Source: Druceiella hillmani
Lineage: Eukaryota > Arthropoda > Insecta > Lepidoptera > Hepialidae
Direction: 5' to 3'
Assembly (NCBI GenBank): GCA_039881145.1
Contig: JAYKKI010000013.1
Span: 38,211,501 to 38,275,500, forward strand
DNA: 64,000 bases
Below the pieces are notes generated by a model. That model was not told the DNA's origin. It ran no database searches and saw nothing but the letters and a program-made list of their open reading frames with translations. Of the stretch, positions 10,015-21,369 are shown piece by piece. A program made the position numbers and the translations under genes. How positions within the stretch are numbered: the stretch's first letter is position 1; the number at the start of each line of letters is the position of its first letter.

Positions 10015-12690
10015 AGAAGCTGTATTTTATAAGGTTCACTGCCGTGAGTAATAAAATACTTGACCTTGAAATGTCTAACTATTTAAAATTTAAATAGAAA
10101 ATTTAAATGTAGCTTGCGTCACTGTAGCAGCTTCGAGTAAGGTGATGTTTAGATTTCGGTCTTTTATTACTTATTTTTGGTTCATGCAACTACGTAACTA
10201 ACTGAAAAAAATATGTTCCATGCGTTATTCTCTGCTACCTATCTATTCTGCCTTATTTCGAATTAGCGTGTACCCGAGATTTAGAGTTCGCATGAGATTA
10301 ATATTTACCAAGATAAAAAGAATTCTAAATTTATCTTTGTTAAATTTTAAGTTAATTTTTTAAATTATTGACCCATGGAATCGTAACAAAGAAACAAACT
10401 CGTACATCAGAAAATTTAATATTGTAAAAACCATGCTTTCAGACAATTTGAAAGATTGAGAGGACATTAAAATATTGCATCACTGCATACAATATTAATA
10501 TTATATAATAAAATTTACTGAAATTGCCAATTTCTGAAGTCACGCGAAAAATATACAGCGAAAAGTTTTGTAAGGTGGAAGAGCATTTTTTTTCTCTATT
10601 AAATAATTTTTCCTCAAAATTATGTTTTAACTACCTGACCAAAATTTAGAGTAGGCTTTAATTTTTGACGTAGAATGATATGTTACACAAAGCCGTATGG
10701 AATAGCAGTAACAGGATTCCCATTGTGAACCCCAATAAAAATGTATGATAAATTAAAAGGTACTGAAACTCAGTTGAAGTGATGATCAGTGGGACGAAAA
10801 CTCAGATAATATGTGTTTGAGTATTTCGTAATTACTTAATGGTAAGAGAGCTTAAGTTAATTATTATTGATTAAAATCTACTACTTGTTATTGGTAACCA
10901 AAAATGACCGCGCTTTATTTAAGTTTGATAAGAATTTTTCCACATTTGGGCGCAATGGATGGGGACATAACCATCCCTCTCATTGGTTTTAAAGACGTTT
11001 TCATCAAAGTCACTTAAATAGTTTTAATTGAAATGCGGAATTTCTAAATGAATATTTTACTGGCAGTAACGCACTTGGTAAACAAGTTTGAAAGAAACAC
11101 CATTTATATCCGGCATTGCGTTTATTCAAGTTTCAGACACAATTAATCACTAACGCAAATAAATATTACGTCTTTCACGTGTTTGTATATTTCAGTAATA
11201 CCTATAACATTTCGCGGAAAACCATCATCAATTTGCGTATTTTGGTAAACATAATTCCGAATAGTCGAAAATATGGCGATCGTCGTTGAAAAAACTGTTT
11301 AATTCAATTTATCATTTCGTTTTTCGGACATTTTATGTTCGCAAAAAGAGAGAACAACATGCAGTAATTACATATTACTAAGCAACAACAATACTTTCAA
11401 AAACAAACTTGCATTTATTACTCACGTTCATTCTCGAACTTATTACAAATGAATTCAAATTAATTTTTGTTTATAATTTTCGATCGTAACCAAGTTTCAG
11501 ACTATTTTAGTTTAAGTTTTAGTTTCGCTTTTGTTAATTTAGAATTTTTTAAATTTGCTTGTATATTTTTGGTTATAAAAAAGAATTTTAAGAGAGAAAA
11601 AGCGATTGACTACTATTAATGAGTGCAAATAGAATTAAAATGTGTTATCATAAGACAAACAAAAAAAAATATCTGCATGAACGCGCTTATATTAAATGTT
11701 TAATTTGTCAAGGATCCTTAATAAGAAACAAAAATAACAATAAAAATCGAATAAGCTGCATAATATTTTTTTAGAAAGGATCACAAAATATAATACCGCA
11801 GCATTTTTAATATGTTAGTATTGCTTAAATCACAATTTTACTTTGTTTCATCTCGCTCGTTAAAGAATTCCGTAGAAAAAGCATCAAAATACTATCATAA
11901 AAAACAACCTGACTTTAAAAAAATACAAGATTTCTCATTTGTTTGATGGATGATTTAAATGAATCTTTTAAGGACCTTATTTTTCGATTTTTTTATACAA
12001 GAGTGTAATTTTATTCCTGTAATATATAAGCCCAATGCCACCGAAGTTTTTCCCAGTTTTCTTTGGATCACTGTTCTCCATCTATGTGTACGTATGTCAG
12101 AAATGTCCTATTCCTAATCAGAACAAACCATAGCTCGCATACTTACATTTTACACGTATTGTCTAACTCACGGACTTAAACATTTCATTCTTTTATAACT
12201 TTTATAATTACTAAATGATTACTTTTATAACTACTAAACTCTATGTGATAAATAAATAGCGTCAAAGGAATTTCTTATTTATTTGCCGACAGTGGAATTT
12301 GTTTACAAAATCATTGATTAATTTTTCCGATAAACATCCATGAATATGATATTCAGCAACAGTATTTTTATTTATTAGTAAATTGCGTATTACGCATCAT
12401 CTACTAACGACTGGTATATCTCGTCGCGAACTTTTCCTATAACTTTGGTAGAATATTTATTTCTTCATGTGCAGACATAATTATGTGTTTAGTAATTATA
12501 TTCACTGCTTTTCTCCTTTAAATAATAGTGTAATTACATATAGCTATGGTCTCTTAATTCAAGCTGTTTATATCCAATGTACTAACATTACATCGAATTT
12601 TTTTGAGCCACTTTATCATGGAAGAAACACAAACAAATTAATTGAAAAATTTCACTTTTATCTCATGAGTAGATATTTCATTTGAAGCGA
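10015..12690. other. Non-coding stretch
   Basis: No gene, array or TE is recognised. A few GC-richer words occur near 10910-11000 (GGGCGCAATGGATGGGG), with no readable frame. Confidence 0.5.
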
Positions 12691-12701
12691 TTGCGTATAC
12701 A

Positions 12702-12775
12702 TATAAATAGAGAGGGGCGGTGGAGGGCACTGATTTTTCTTCCTTGACATACAGGATATCGTTGAAGTATCCTGT
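12702..12775 (+). promoter_or_regulatory. TATA-type core promoter candidate
   Basis: A consensus TATA box TATAAATAG (12702-12710) is followed by GAGGGGCGGTGGAGG and, about 27-30 nt after the TATA start, by GCACTGATT, which partly fits the arthropod initiator. Just downstream lies a perfect 8-bp inverted repeat ACAGGATA/TATCCTGT (12751-12758 and 12768-12775). No downstream ORF is convincing, so a non-coding transcript or chance must be considered. Confidence 0.22.
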
Positions 12776-12779
12776 CTGT

Positions 12780-14250
12780 GGAGTACAAATCTTATTTAAA
12801 AAATAATGAGCGATAACAATGTAAGAGATAGTGTTTTTACCTGTTTTTAAACAGGCCCACTTGATAAATTTTATATACAGTCACCTGAACTGTCTGTTTG
12901 AAAGTGTTCAATGGTTATTTCCATAATATAGCTGTCAGTAAATAAGTAAATCTTTTGTACATATCAAAGTGTCTGTAATTTTACATGATGTAAGTATGAC
13001 ATGATGATCTTCATAGCACGAGTCCGACTTTTTTTTGGATTCATTGCTTTTCACTCCATCGAAATGGAGTTTTGATATATTTTAAACCTTTACATCGTTT
13101 TAAATTCTAATTATTAAACCATCATAACGTTTGTGATTTATTTTTTAGCTCCAATCACACAAATCTTTTCTGCGCACTCTCCATAATTAATAATATTAAT
13201 AATTTTCGATAACATTCAATATTGCTTTTTAGTGAAACATTTTGGTAATATCTATAATCAAACCAATGAAACAATTATTTACCCAGGATAAGCAAACAAT
13301 TAGTTTCTCAAATGCCGAATATTTTGTTTAATTTTCGAATTAAAAATTAATAAGGATTATTAAATATATTCTCTTTTTTAACAAGAAAGGTACACAAATT
13401 TATATATATGAATTTTTAAATTGTTGTACATATGTAAAAAAATATCAATAATTTTCTTCTTTACATACATAATATAAATAAGTGTGTTATATTTATCACA
13501 TATATAAGAAAATGTTCTAATATATAAGAACATGTTCCAACAAATACATGTTATGAATATTAGAACATGTAACATATGTTACAAAAACTAAATTTCCAAT
13601 ACAATTTCTGCCTTTTGTAAGGACAAAACGCATAAACATAAAATAATAACTGATTATTCCGCTGGATTTGCAGTCATTTTAAAGAAAAGTTGCAACAAAA
13701 TTGGTTGTTTTAATACAAATTTAAGCTTAGGCATATGTACACCATCCACACGATTTAATATAAAGTTAATCGAGAAAGAAGAATTTTATGTTAGAATAAT
13801 TTTACTCAATTTTCTTATTTTGAGCAGTACACTTTAATTTTGAGCTATTTACTTGAGCTGTACAGGTCAGTAATGAACAGTCAAATTGAAATCGAAATTA
13901 TAAGGATCTGAAATTAAATCTATTGCACAAGCATTTAATAGATTCCAATCTTTAGATAGTAAAATTGGAAATATTAACTACAATTAATGTGACGAAATTA
14001 TCAAAGAACTGTCACAAAATAATATTTAAAACTCTTTTACACAACGTTTTTTCTCTAACTGGTACCTAATGTGACAAAGATATACACCAAAACAGAATAA
14101 TTTTTTGCAAATATTTTCTTCAATTTTAATCTGAAGCCCTTGCCAAACCGCTGTAAATGTATTCCGAATTATGATGACATAATTTCGGCACAATCTGTAA
14201 AATTTCAATCGGAAAGGGAGAAAGGCCCGCTTTGAATTGGACTGAAATAT
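12780..14250. other. Non-coding stretch with small inverted repeats
   Basis: No gene is seen. A 7-bp hairpin ACTCCAT-CGAA-ATGGAGT lies at 13053-13070. Around 13490-13570 the words ATGTTCTAATAT and ATATTAGAACAT form a 12-bp inverted repeat, with extra GAACATG copies inside. Confidence 0.45.
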
Positions 14251-14745
14251 TTTCTTTTGATTAAAGACTTCCGACGAAAATATAATTCATATTTATATTT
14301 CATAAAACGGAGAGACGAAATATATCATCGTCGGAAGCCTTTTTAAAAATAACTAAACAAAACTTAAGACATTCAATAGAAAAGAAAAAAAAATAACTTC
14401 ATTCAATTTAATGATATGAACTTATTAAAATACAATGTTCCATAGTATGGCCTACCGTAAAACAATACTTTTATTAGAACGAACTGGCGAGAATTTTAAT
14501 AACTTCTGTTGAAAAGGGGAGGGGGGAATTAATTTCCACGCAAAGGGGTATCGAATAAAATACCATTTAATAATAGAGCTGCTGCGCCATGAACAAAAAG
14601 GAAGAGACCTCCTCATCTAACATCCGGTTTGGCACATTATCGCTCGTCTTTTGTGATTTCATAAGCTTTAACCGCATCGTGCTTAAACCATTATTGTTTT
14701 GTTTCAATCGGAGGTTTAATTATGTTTGAATATATTTGAAATTAA
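14251..14745. repeat. Unnamed dispersed repeat, copy X
   Basis: Collinear with 20921-21365. Shared landmarks in order are TTTTCTTTTGATTAAA, then ATTAAAATACAATGTTCC, AAAACAATA, GGTTTGGCACATTATCGCTC, TTTTGTGATTTCATAA and a TTTGAATAT-type end. Identity is patchy, roughly two thirds by eye in the best blocks. No coding frame is conserved. It could be an old TE fragment or a duplicated regulatory block. Confidence 0.55.
14266..14345. repeat. Imperfect hairpin with CTTCCGACGA arms
   Basis: ACTTCCGACGA near 14270 pairs with TCGTCGGAAG near 14327-14336. Imperfect pairing extends outward to TTAA(A) and inward through AAATATA/TATATC. The total length of about 80 nt is in the range of a pre-miRNA-like foldback, but bulges are frequent. 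It lies at the left end of repeat copy X; the sister copy at 20.9 kb does not retain it. Confidence 0.5.
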
Positions 14746-14749
14746 GTTA

Positions 14750-16370
14750 TACGTTCAGGCACGGAGGCAAATTAATATCTATGAATAAAAACACTGCTGT
14801 GTTCTCATGGCTACATGACAAAAGTTAGAACTTGTTTAATTTTAATATATATATATATATATATGTATATATGTAAAAATAATATTAACATAGATTTTAT
14901 ACGAAATATATTCTTTCTATGAATCAGTAATATTTTTATGTATAATATCAGATCATATACAGACTAGTATCATCAGACTATAAAGTTAAAAAATAATGAA
15001 TTTCCAGTCAACATTTAGAGATTTGAAATGACGGAGCCACTATGGCGGCCTATTTTGGCTATTGTAAACCGATTTGGCTAAAAATTCACGTATTAAAGAT
15101 CACAAAATTCATAAAAAAATATTGTTTTAGTTAATTTTATTTTAGTTAATCGTTTGTACTTTACTCACCGCTATAGAATGTTTACAATAAACTTTTTATT
15201 AATAGTACAACATATATAAAAATGTTCAAAATTCAAAAGGTTGTTTTAATAAAAGTGGTTTCGGTTCCATCATTCAAGTTCAGTTTTATTCTTTCATTAC
15301 AAAAGAAAAAAGACGCAGCAACTAATTATTTAATTTTTCTTACAGCATAACAAATAATTCGTCCGTTTGCTAACAACTATACAGTAATACATTATTTGTT
15401 TCTTCCTAGTGAGTGGATAGTGTCAGTCTGAGGATACTACAAAAATGTTTAGACTCATCTGATATAGTCATATTTTTCTACTGGCTTTTATCTTTAGACC
15501 CAATCCTGTATTTACAGCTTTTAAAATTATGTAATGTAAACTCATTTACTTTAGCTAATTAGTCTCTTATTGGAGAAATTAATCGCATGATACCCAACTC
15601 GTTATCAAGTTAAATGTAAATATTTGACAATTAGGAGTGTTACGGTTGGGTTTTGTAATGTTTGCTTAAATTAAAGTTAATTTCATACATTATCGCTTAA
15701 AATTGTGCCCAAACTTTTTAAAATTCATCAGCGTTATCCACTTCGTGCTTCGACCTTTATTGTTTTGTCAGAATGAGCAATTTTATTAGGCTCGATATGC
15801 GGACTTACAGAACTAGTTCCTGCTATTAACTGACACAACTAGAGAGGAGATGCATCATGTATTATTTTGTCAGAGACACGTCATTCGAATATTTAATTTG
15901 CATAATGTCACAATTTAGCGTTGATTTTAAAACGAATAATGATCAAAAGTTTTATTGAAATGTGTCAAGTAGTTGTTAAGTGATTATATAAAAAAGCAAC
16001 AAAAAATTATGAGAATACATAGAAGAAATGCATTTTTTGAAAATTGTCTCTTAATTTTGTTTGATTTAAGTTTAGGCGGACGGTAAATATCATAGACAAT
16101 CATAGATAATATAGATATAGCAACTAAAATTTTTAATATTTCCTCAGAAATTTTTGCAATAACTTATGTTATTATTCAGAACATGAAAGATGTGTTAATA
16201 ATTCAACGTATAACCATAGTGTTAGAGCAATTATGTTATATATAACACATATGATTACATAAAAATGAAACGTTTTAATTCATGACGCATTTCTAAAAAT
16301 ACTTGCTTGGAAAAAGGCCAAAGTATTAAATCACATTACGTTGGTTGCCCACAAGTTGCCAATAGCCGAA
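14750..16370. other. Non-coding stretch
   Basis: No gene is recognised. A short TA run lies at about 14845-14867. Confidence 0.5.
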
Positions 16371-16374
16371 AATT

Positions 16375-17600
16375 TATATTCTAATATTAAAAGAAAACCT
16401 TGTCATAGCAACGCCAGAAACCATGTGAGAGCCACTTGACACGTCGTCTATAAGTCCTTAGTGTAACCTTCTAGGCTCCATCTCTAGTTAGAACATCGAC
16501 TAAAAATTTAAGTTTGATAAAGATATATTTCAGAAACAACACATTATACAAGGTGGTAGTATTTAGTACTATTGGTAATATGTTCTAATATTAATAGGAA
16601 AACCATACCGTAGCAACTTATGAAAGACATATGAGTTACCGTTTACACGTGACGTATACGTCCTTAGTGTAACTTCTAACCTCAATCTCCATTTAGAATA
16701 TCAGATATAAAGTTAAATGTGATAAAGGTGTATTTCGGAAACAATACGTTATACAAGGTGTTGTTAATATTTACTACTATTGGTATTATGTTCTAATACT
16801 AAAAGGAAAACCTTATTATAGTAACGAACGGTAGTCATATAAGGAAGGGTTGACATGTCACATGCACACCCTTAGTCTAGTCTTGTGGTTATATCCAGTA
16901 AAATATCGGATAGAAAATTAAGTATGATAAATATATATTTCTGAAACAACACATCATACATCATGGTAGTATTTACTATTACCGGTAATATGTTCTTATA
17001 TTAGAAAGAAGACTTTATCCTAATAATATACAGAAGACAAATGAAAGACAGCACGTCACATACACGTCCTTAGTATAGTCTTTTAGTCGCAATCTCTTTT
17101 CAGAACATTGGATGGAAATTTATGTGTGACATAGATATATTTCGAAAACGACACATCATATATTGTGGGTAATTATTAACTACTATTAGTAATATGTTCT
17201 AATATTATAGGGAAAATTGTATCATAGTTACGTGCAGAAATAAAGAGTTTTAAGAGACGACACTTCACGTACATGTCCTTAGTATAGCCTTGTAGTCGAA
17301 ATCTCTAGTTAGAACATCGGAAAGAAGTTTAAATGTGACAAACACACATTTCTCAAAAAAAGACCACATACGGTGGTAGAATTTTGCTACAGCTGGTAAC
17401 ATGTTCTAATACTATCAGGAAACGTTTAAAGTATTTACATTATATGAGACAGTTGACACGCCACTTTATACCCTTAGCGTAAACTTATAATCGTGATCTC
17501 CAGTTAGAACCTTAAACATAAATTTAAACATGACAAAAGTATATTTATAAAACAACAAAACGTATATGGCGGTAGTATTTACTATTACGTAGTAATGCAT
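16375..17600. repeat. ~205-bp satellite, six diverged units
   Basis: The landmark CTAATATTAA(T)AGGAAAACC occurs at about 16381, 16585, 16793, 16995, 17199 and 17406 (spacings 202-208 bp). Other fixed points per unit are GTCCTTAGTGTA, CAATCTC(C/T)A(G/T)TTAGAA, GATAAAG(A/G)TATATTTC, ACAACACATTATACA and TACTATTGGTAATATG. All units are in direct orientation and clearly diverged. The array fades out near 17600. Confidence 0.92.
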
Positions 17601-17639
17601 ACTTTTTTGAGCTACTGTAAGTACTACATTCATTTATGA

Positions 17640-17905
17640 AAAACAATTAACAATGCTTGATCCAAATCGTCCTTTTTTTCGTCTATCAAAGTGCCTATCT
17701 AGAGGAGCCACCTACCTGCTTTCGTATTGTCCTATCTTTGGCTCGTCTCAGAGTAGTACTAACAGGAAGCCTTGTGATAATCTTAACTTGGTAAGATCAG
17801 CGGCTTGGGCATCGACCGCCAGGTTTTTGTCCTCTATTTTCCCCACAATGACCACTATATCTAGGTTGTCTGGTTATTTACGAACTACATGGTCTGAAGT
17901 ATAAA
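17640..17905. pseudogene. GC-rich coding-like island, unknown
   Basis: The GC content is far above that of the flanking satellite and A+T-rich DNA. The plus strand has an ATG frame open for 83 codons (17653-17904). The minus strand has a frame interrupted by only three stops that reads more like a protein: PDNLDIVVIVGKIEDKN, then LAVDAQAADLTKLRLSQGF. A minus-strand AG|GTAGGT word occurs near 17712. The block TGACCACTATATCTAGGTTGT resembles TCACCACTATATCGAAGTTAT in the element at 38.7 kb, so this may be part of the same dispersed family. No known domain is recognised. Confidence 0.35.
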
Positions 17906-17909
17906 ATAT

Positions 17910-18255
17910 AAACATGATAATAGTAATTTTGAAAGCGAACTGTTTATAATATATTAGAAAATGTATAGAAACATATTAATGTACCATCAGTACATCAGTA
18001 AAATATACAAACAATGGATTTTCCTTTGAGATAACTACACTTAGGCCATTTAATTTAAAACTCGCTTTAAGCATAAAATCTTCTACCTCAACTAGACAAA
18101 GATGTGCTGTAAAATTTAATTTTCTTTTTTATTTTCACACTAAACTTTGTTTCGCTCAGAACTTTATGTCAAGTTCAATGAAAAACAAAAGATGTACATG
18201 CCTATTTACAGATGATATAAAATACTAAATAAAATACAATGTGTATGAAAATACA
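17910..18255. other. Non-coding stretch
   Basis: A+T-rich background. Nothing is recognised. Confidence 0.45.
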
Positions 18256-18258
18256 TAC

Positions 18259-18260
<2 letters not shown>

Positions 18261-18298
<38 letters not shown>
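18261..18298. repeat. (AT)n microsatellite
   Basis: A perfect AT run of about 38 bp, flanked by ACGT and GTATG. Confidence 0.95.
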
Positions 18299-18303
<5 letters not shown>

Positions 18304-18324
18304 ATAATGAATCGTACGTATAAT

Positions 18325-18435
18325 AATGAACCACCCAAATACTCCACCGTCTTAACCTTAAAGTCGGGAATCGAACACTAGAAAGAGTCGAGATGTAACC
18401 TCGACTCCAATATCGAGTTAATCAAATTAAGCACG
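18325..18435 (-). mobile_element. tRNA-derived SINE-like element
   Basis: On the minus strand an A-box-like word (ACTCGATATTGG) is followed by an anticodon-arm-like stem GTCGAG-GTTACAT-CTCGAC with a 7-nt loop (18387-18405). A B box GTGTTCGATTCCC (core 18368-18376) follows, then a tail AGACGGTGGAGTATTTGGG. The T-stem does not pair, so this is a tRNA relative rather than a functional tRNA gene. An (AT)n run lies beyond its 3' side. Confidence 0.55.
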
Positions 18436-18439
18436 CAAA

Positions 18440-20229
18440 TCAAACAATTGGGGATAATAAATAAAATGGTGTATGTTTTCGTAATAATGAGTAATAACCT
18501 GGTACAAAAAACGACGATAACCTCAACACTAAAACATTTTTTTGTTTTAGTGAACATTTTGAATAAATACAGTTGTAAATACAACTAACTTCTCAGTTGG
18601 GGAAAGATATATTAACCACTGCCAAATGAAAAGTGAAAGATATATGCAAGTATAATAGCCACAAATCGAAAAAAATCACTGTAATATTTTCTATATTTAT
18701 TACAATAATGACGGAAATTATCTCAAATAATTGAATTCGTTTTCGAATTAATACGCGTGAGAATGTTACACGGAACCTTAATACAGTCGATCTCATGGAA
18801 GTGTCGGGAAACCCACATGATCTTCATTCTGTAAAAAAGTTTGTTTATCTAATATGTTCTGACTTTGTATGTGTTTTCATAAATCGTTGTTTAGAAGTTT
18901 TTTTAATCAGTATTTTAACTACGTTTAAATATTTATCACGCATGTGTAAATTTTGCACTTCTGTGAAACTAACTTGAAATGGAACATGTATATCTATTCA
19001 ATAACACTTTATAACGATGAAGTAATAAATAATTCATGGTATATTTGTTTTTTCGATAATAATATACATTCATCCTCTTACTTTACGCTTAAACAAGAAT
19101 GGGATGAAAATCAAGAAATAATTTTTTCAAAAAATACACTTTTATCACATCTAAATTAAGAATTAAAATTAAGAAGCACATCAGAAATTTTACTCTATAA
19201 AAAAATAAAGTATTCTTTTATTAAATACTCACGTGTTGTCAATTTGTAAATAATGGATGTAAAACATTTTTGTATATTTTTGAGTTAGTCGTTTTTTTAT
19301 GAGAAAACTACCTTCGATAATATTGAAGAAATTAAGTCAATATTTGATGGATATGTCCAATTTGTTGCAGTTATGAAAAATATAAACCTACATACAAATT
19401 GACAAGAAAACAATTTCAATCGTAATTATAAAAAATAAAGTTATTTTCAAAGTTTTCTTTTTAAAAAAATGAAATATAAAAAAGGCTTTTGGATTGAATT
19501 TAAAAATATGTAATATTTACTGTAAGTAAAGTAAATAAATATTTTAAACACGAAATAGAAGAATAATTGATAGAGCACACTCAATGAATTGCCTTTGCCG
19601 TAGAATTTAGACAAAAGTTTATTTCTCTCCTAACTCCCAAACACAGTTCCTACAAATGGGATTTATGGAAACTATGGCTACATCAAACGTATTTGGAAAT
19701 AAATGAAAGTATCATGTATTTATGACATCGTTTCATTAAGGAATTAACACATATAAAGAACTAATATTTTTCCACCTGCAGAGCATTTTTTTCCCGAAAT
19801 ATCGTTTCAGAACTGCTAAGGATATAAAGTTGAAGATCACTATAATAATAACCGTGAGTACTCGAACTTCATGCACATTTAGGCACTTATAAACATTTAA
19901 GGGTACATAATATTTCCATTAAACTACGTTATGAAAGATAAATTTATATATATACATATTTAGATGAAATATGATATAAATTTAACTGATGATGTATATA
20001 ACTTCACGCTCTGTTTAAATTTTTACTCGATATTGCCTTCAGTTATTTCATTAAAAAATTATTATTAAACTTAACAGCGACATCTATTTAAAAAGTTCTC
20101 AACTTGTAATCGTTGTATGTTAAAATGTAATTTTACAATTCTCCGTTAGGTGCCAATACTTATCTTAATTTTAATAAATGTATTTAATTATATTACATTT
20201 CATATTATTTAATATAAGTAATTGTGATA

Positions 20230-20230
<1 letters not shown>
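18440..20230. other. Non-coding stretch
   Basis: Several 60-68 codon open frames exist here on both strands, but their composition is that of A+T-rich noise. No repeat is recognised. Confidence 0.45.
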
Positions 20231-20233
<3 letters not shown>

Positions 20234-20317
<84 letters not shown>

Positions 20318-20318
20318 A
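20234..20318. repeat. Interrupted (AT)n microsatellite
   Basis: About 85 bp of AT units broken by AAATAT and ACATAT interruptions. Confidence 0.93.
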
Positions 20319-20319
20319 A

Positions 20320-20920
20320 TATATCTGACAGACTTACGATAATTTCCTTGTGTATTTCAAAAGTGATAAAATTCGAAAAAATTGAATTTCTAATATGTTA
20401 TCATTTTTTCTTCGAGTACGATTGGATTTTCTGTTTCCTGTCATATACGTACTTCAATATGTACGATTAAATTTCAAATATGGCCATTATTAAAATACAT
20501 CTTCCCCTACGGTAAAAGTTTTTGCTAGCAACTACTTAACGCCAGAGCGGACTTAGGTCTAAATTATATCGTTAGGAAAGAACTCAAGAACATATGAAAT
20601 GATCTTCGATAGATTTTACACTATCGATTTACATACTCTTCTCTACAGAGATACTCAATTTATGTTAGCATTGAATACAAATAATAATATAGAATAAGTT
20701 TGTACCGAAACATGAGTATGATATAAGAAGCCTGAAAACATTCTCAATTTTTTCAGGCATCTTTTGAATTTTTTGCTACGAAAATTATTCTTCGGTCATT
20801 TTAAAGTTCCACCATTATATCATCATAAGAAATTATTCTGTTCAAAAATGTATTACGAAACAAACAAAAATGTAAATTCGGTAAAAAAAGGAATAGTCCG
20901 TCTTAAATTAAGCTAAGTTG
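20320..20920. other. Non-coding stretch with a small hairpin
   Basis: An 8-bp stem GCCTGAAA/TTTCAGGC lies at 20730-20737 and 20751-20758. No gene is seen. Confidence 0.45.
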
Positions 20921-21365
20921 TTTTCTTTTAATTAAATTCTCAAAAAAATGTATTCCGTCTCTAAATCTCACATAATGAAGAAAATTTCCCGTAAAAATAA
21001 TAAAACGTAAAATATTCACGTAAAGAAAAAAATTACGTCATCAAGTTCGGAGCTATGAGTTTATTAAAAACACAATATTCCGGGCTATTACGCTGCCTAA
21101 AACAATATGCTATAAGTATGAATAAGAGCTTGGTCCTGAACCTCTTCTCTCGAGGAGGGAAAATTAGATTCGCTGTGAAAAAGGACCTCTATTAACGGCA
21201 ATGTCACGTCGAAAATAAAAGAGAGTATGCTTTAATATTATTTAACTGTTGATTTGGCACAATTTCGCTCATTTTTGAGTGTCGTGTTTTGTGAACTCAT
21301 AAACTTTGACTACCATAAACAGTGTTATTTGAGATAGAGTCTTAATTAGGTTCAAATATTCCTTT
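20921..21365. repeat. Unnamed dispersed repeat, copy Y
   Basis: Collinear partner of 14251-14745: TTTTCTTTTAATTAAA, TTATTAAAAACACAATATTCC, CCTAAAACAATA, GATTTGGCACAATTTCGCTC, TTTTGTGAACTCATAAACTT, then TTCAAATATTCC. Spacing between blocks differs by indels. It lacks the CTTCCGACGA hairpin seen in copy X. Confidence 0.55.
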
Positions 21366-21369
21366 AATA

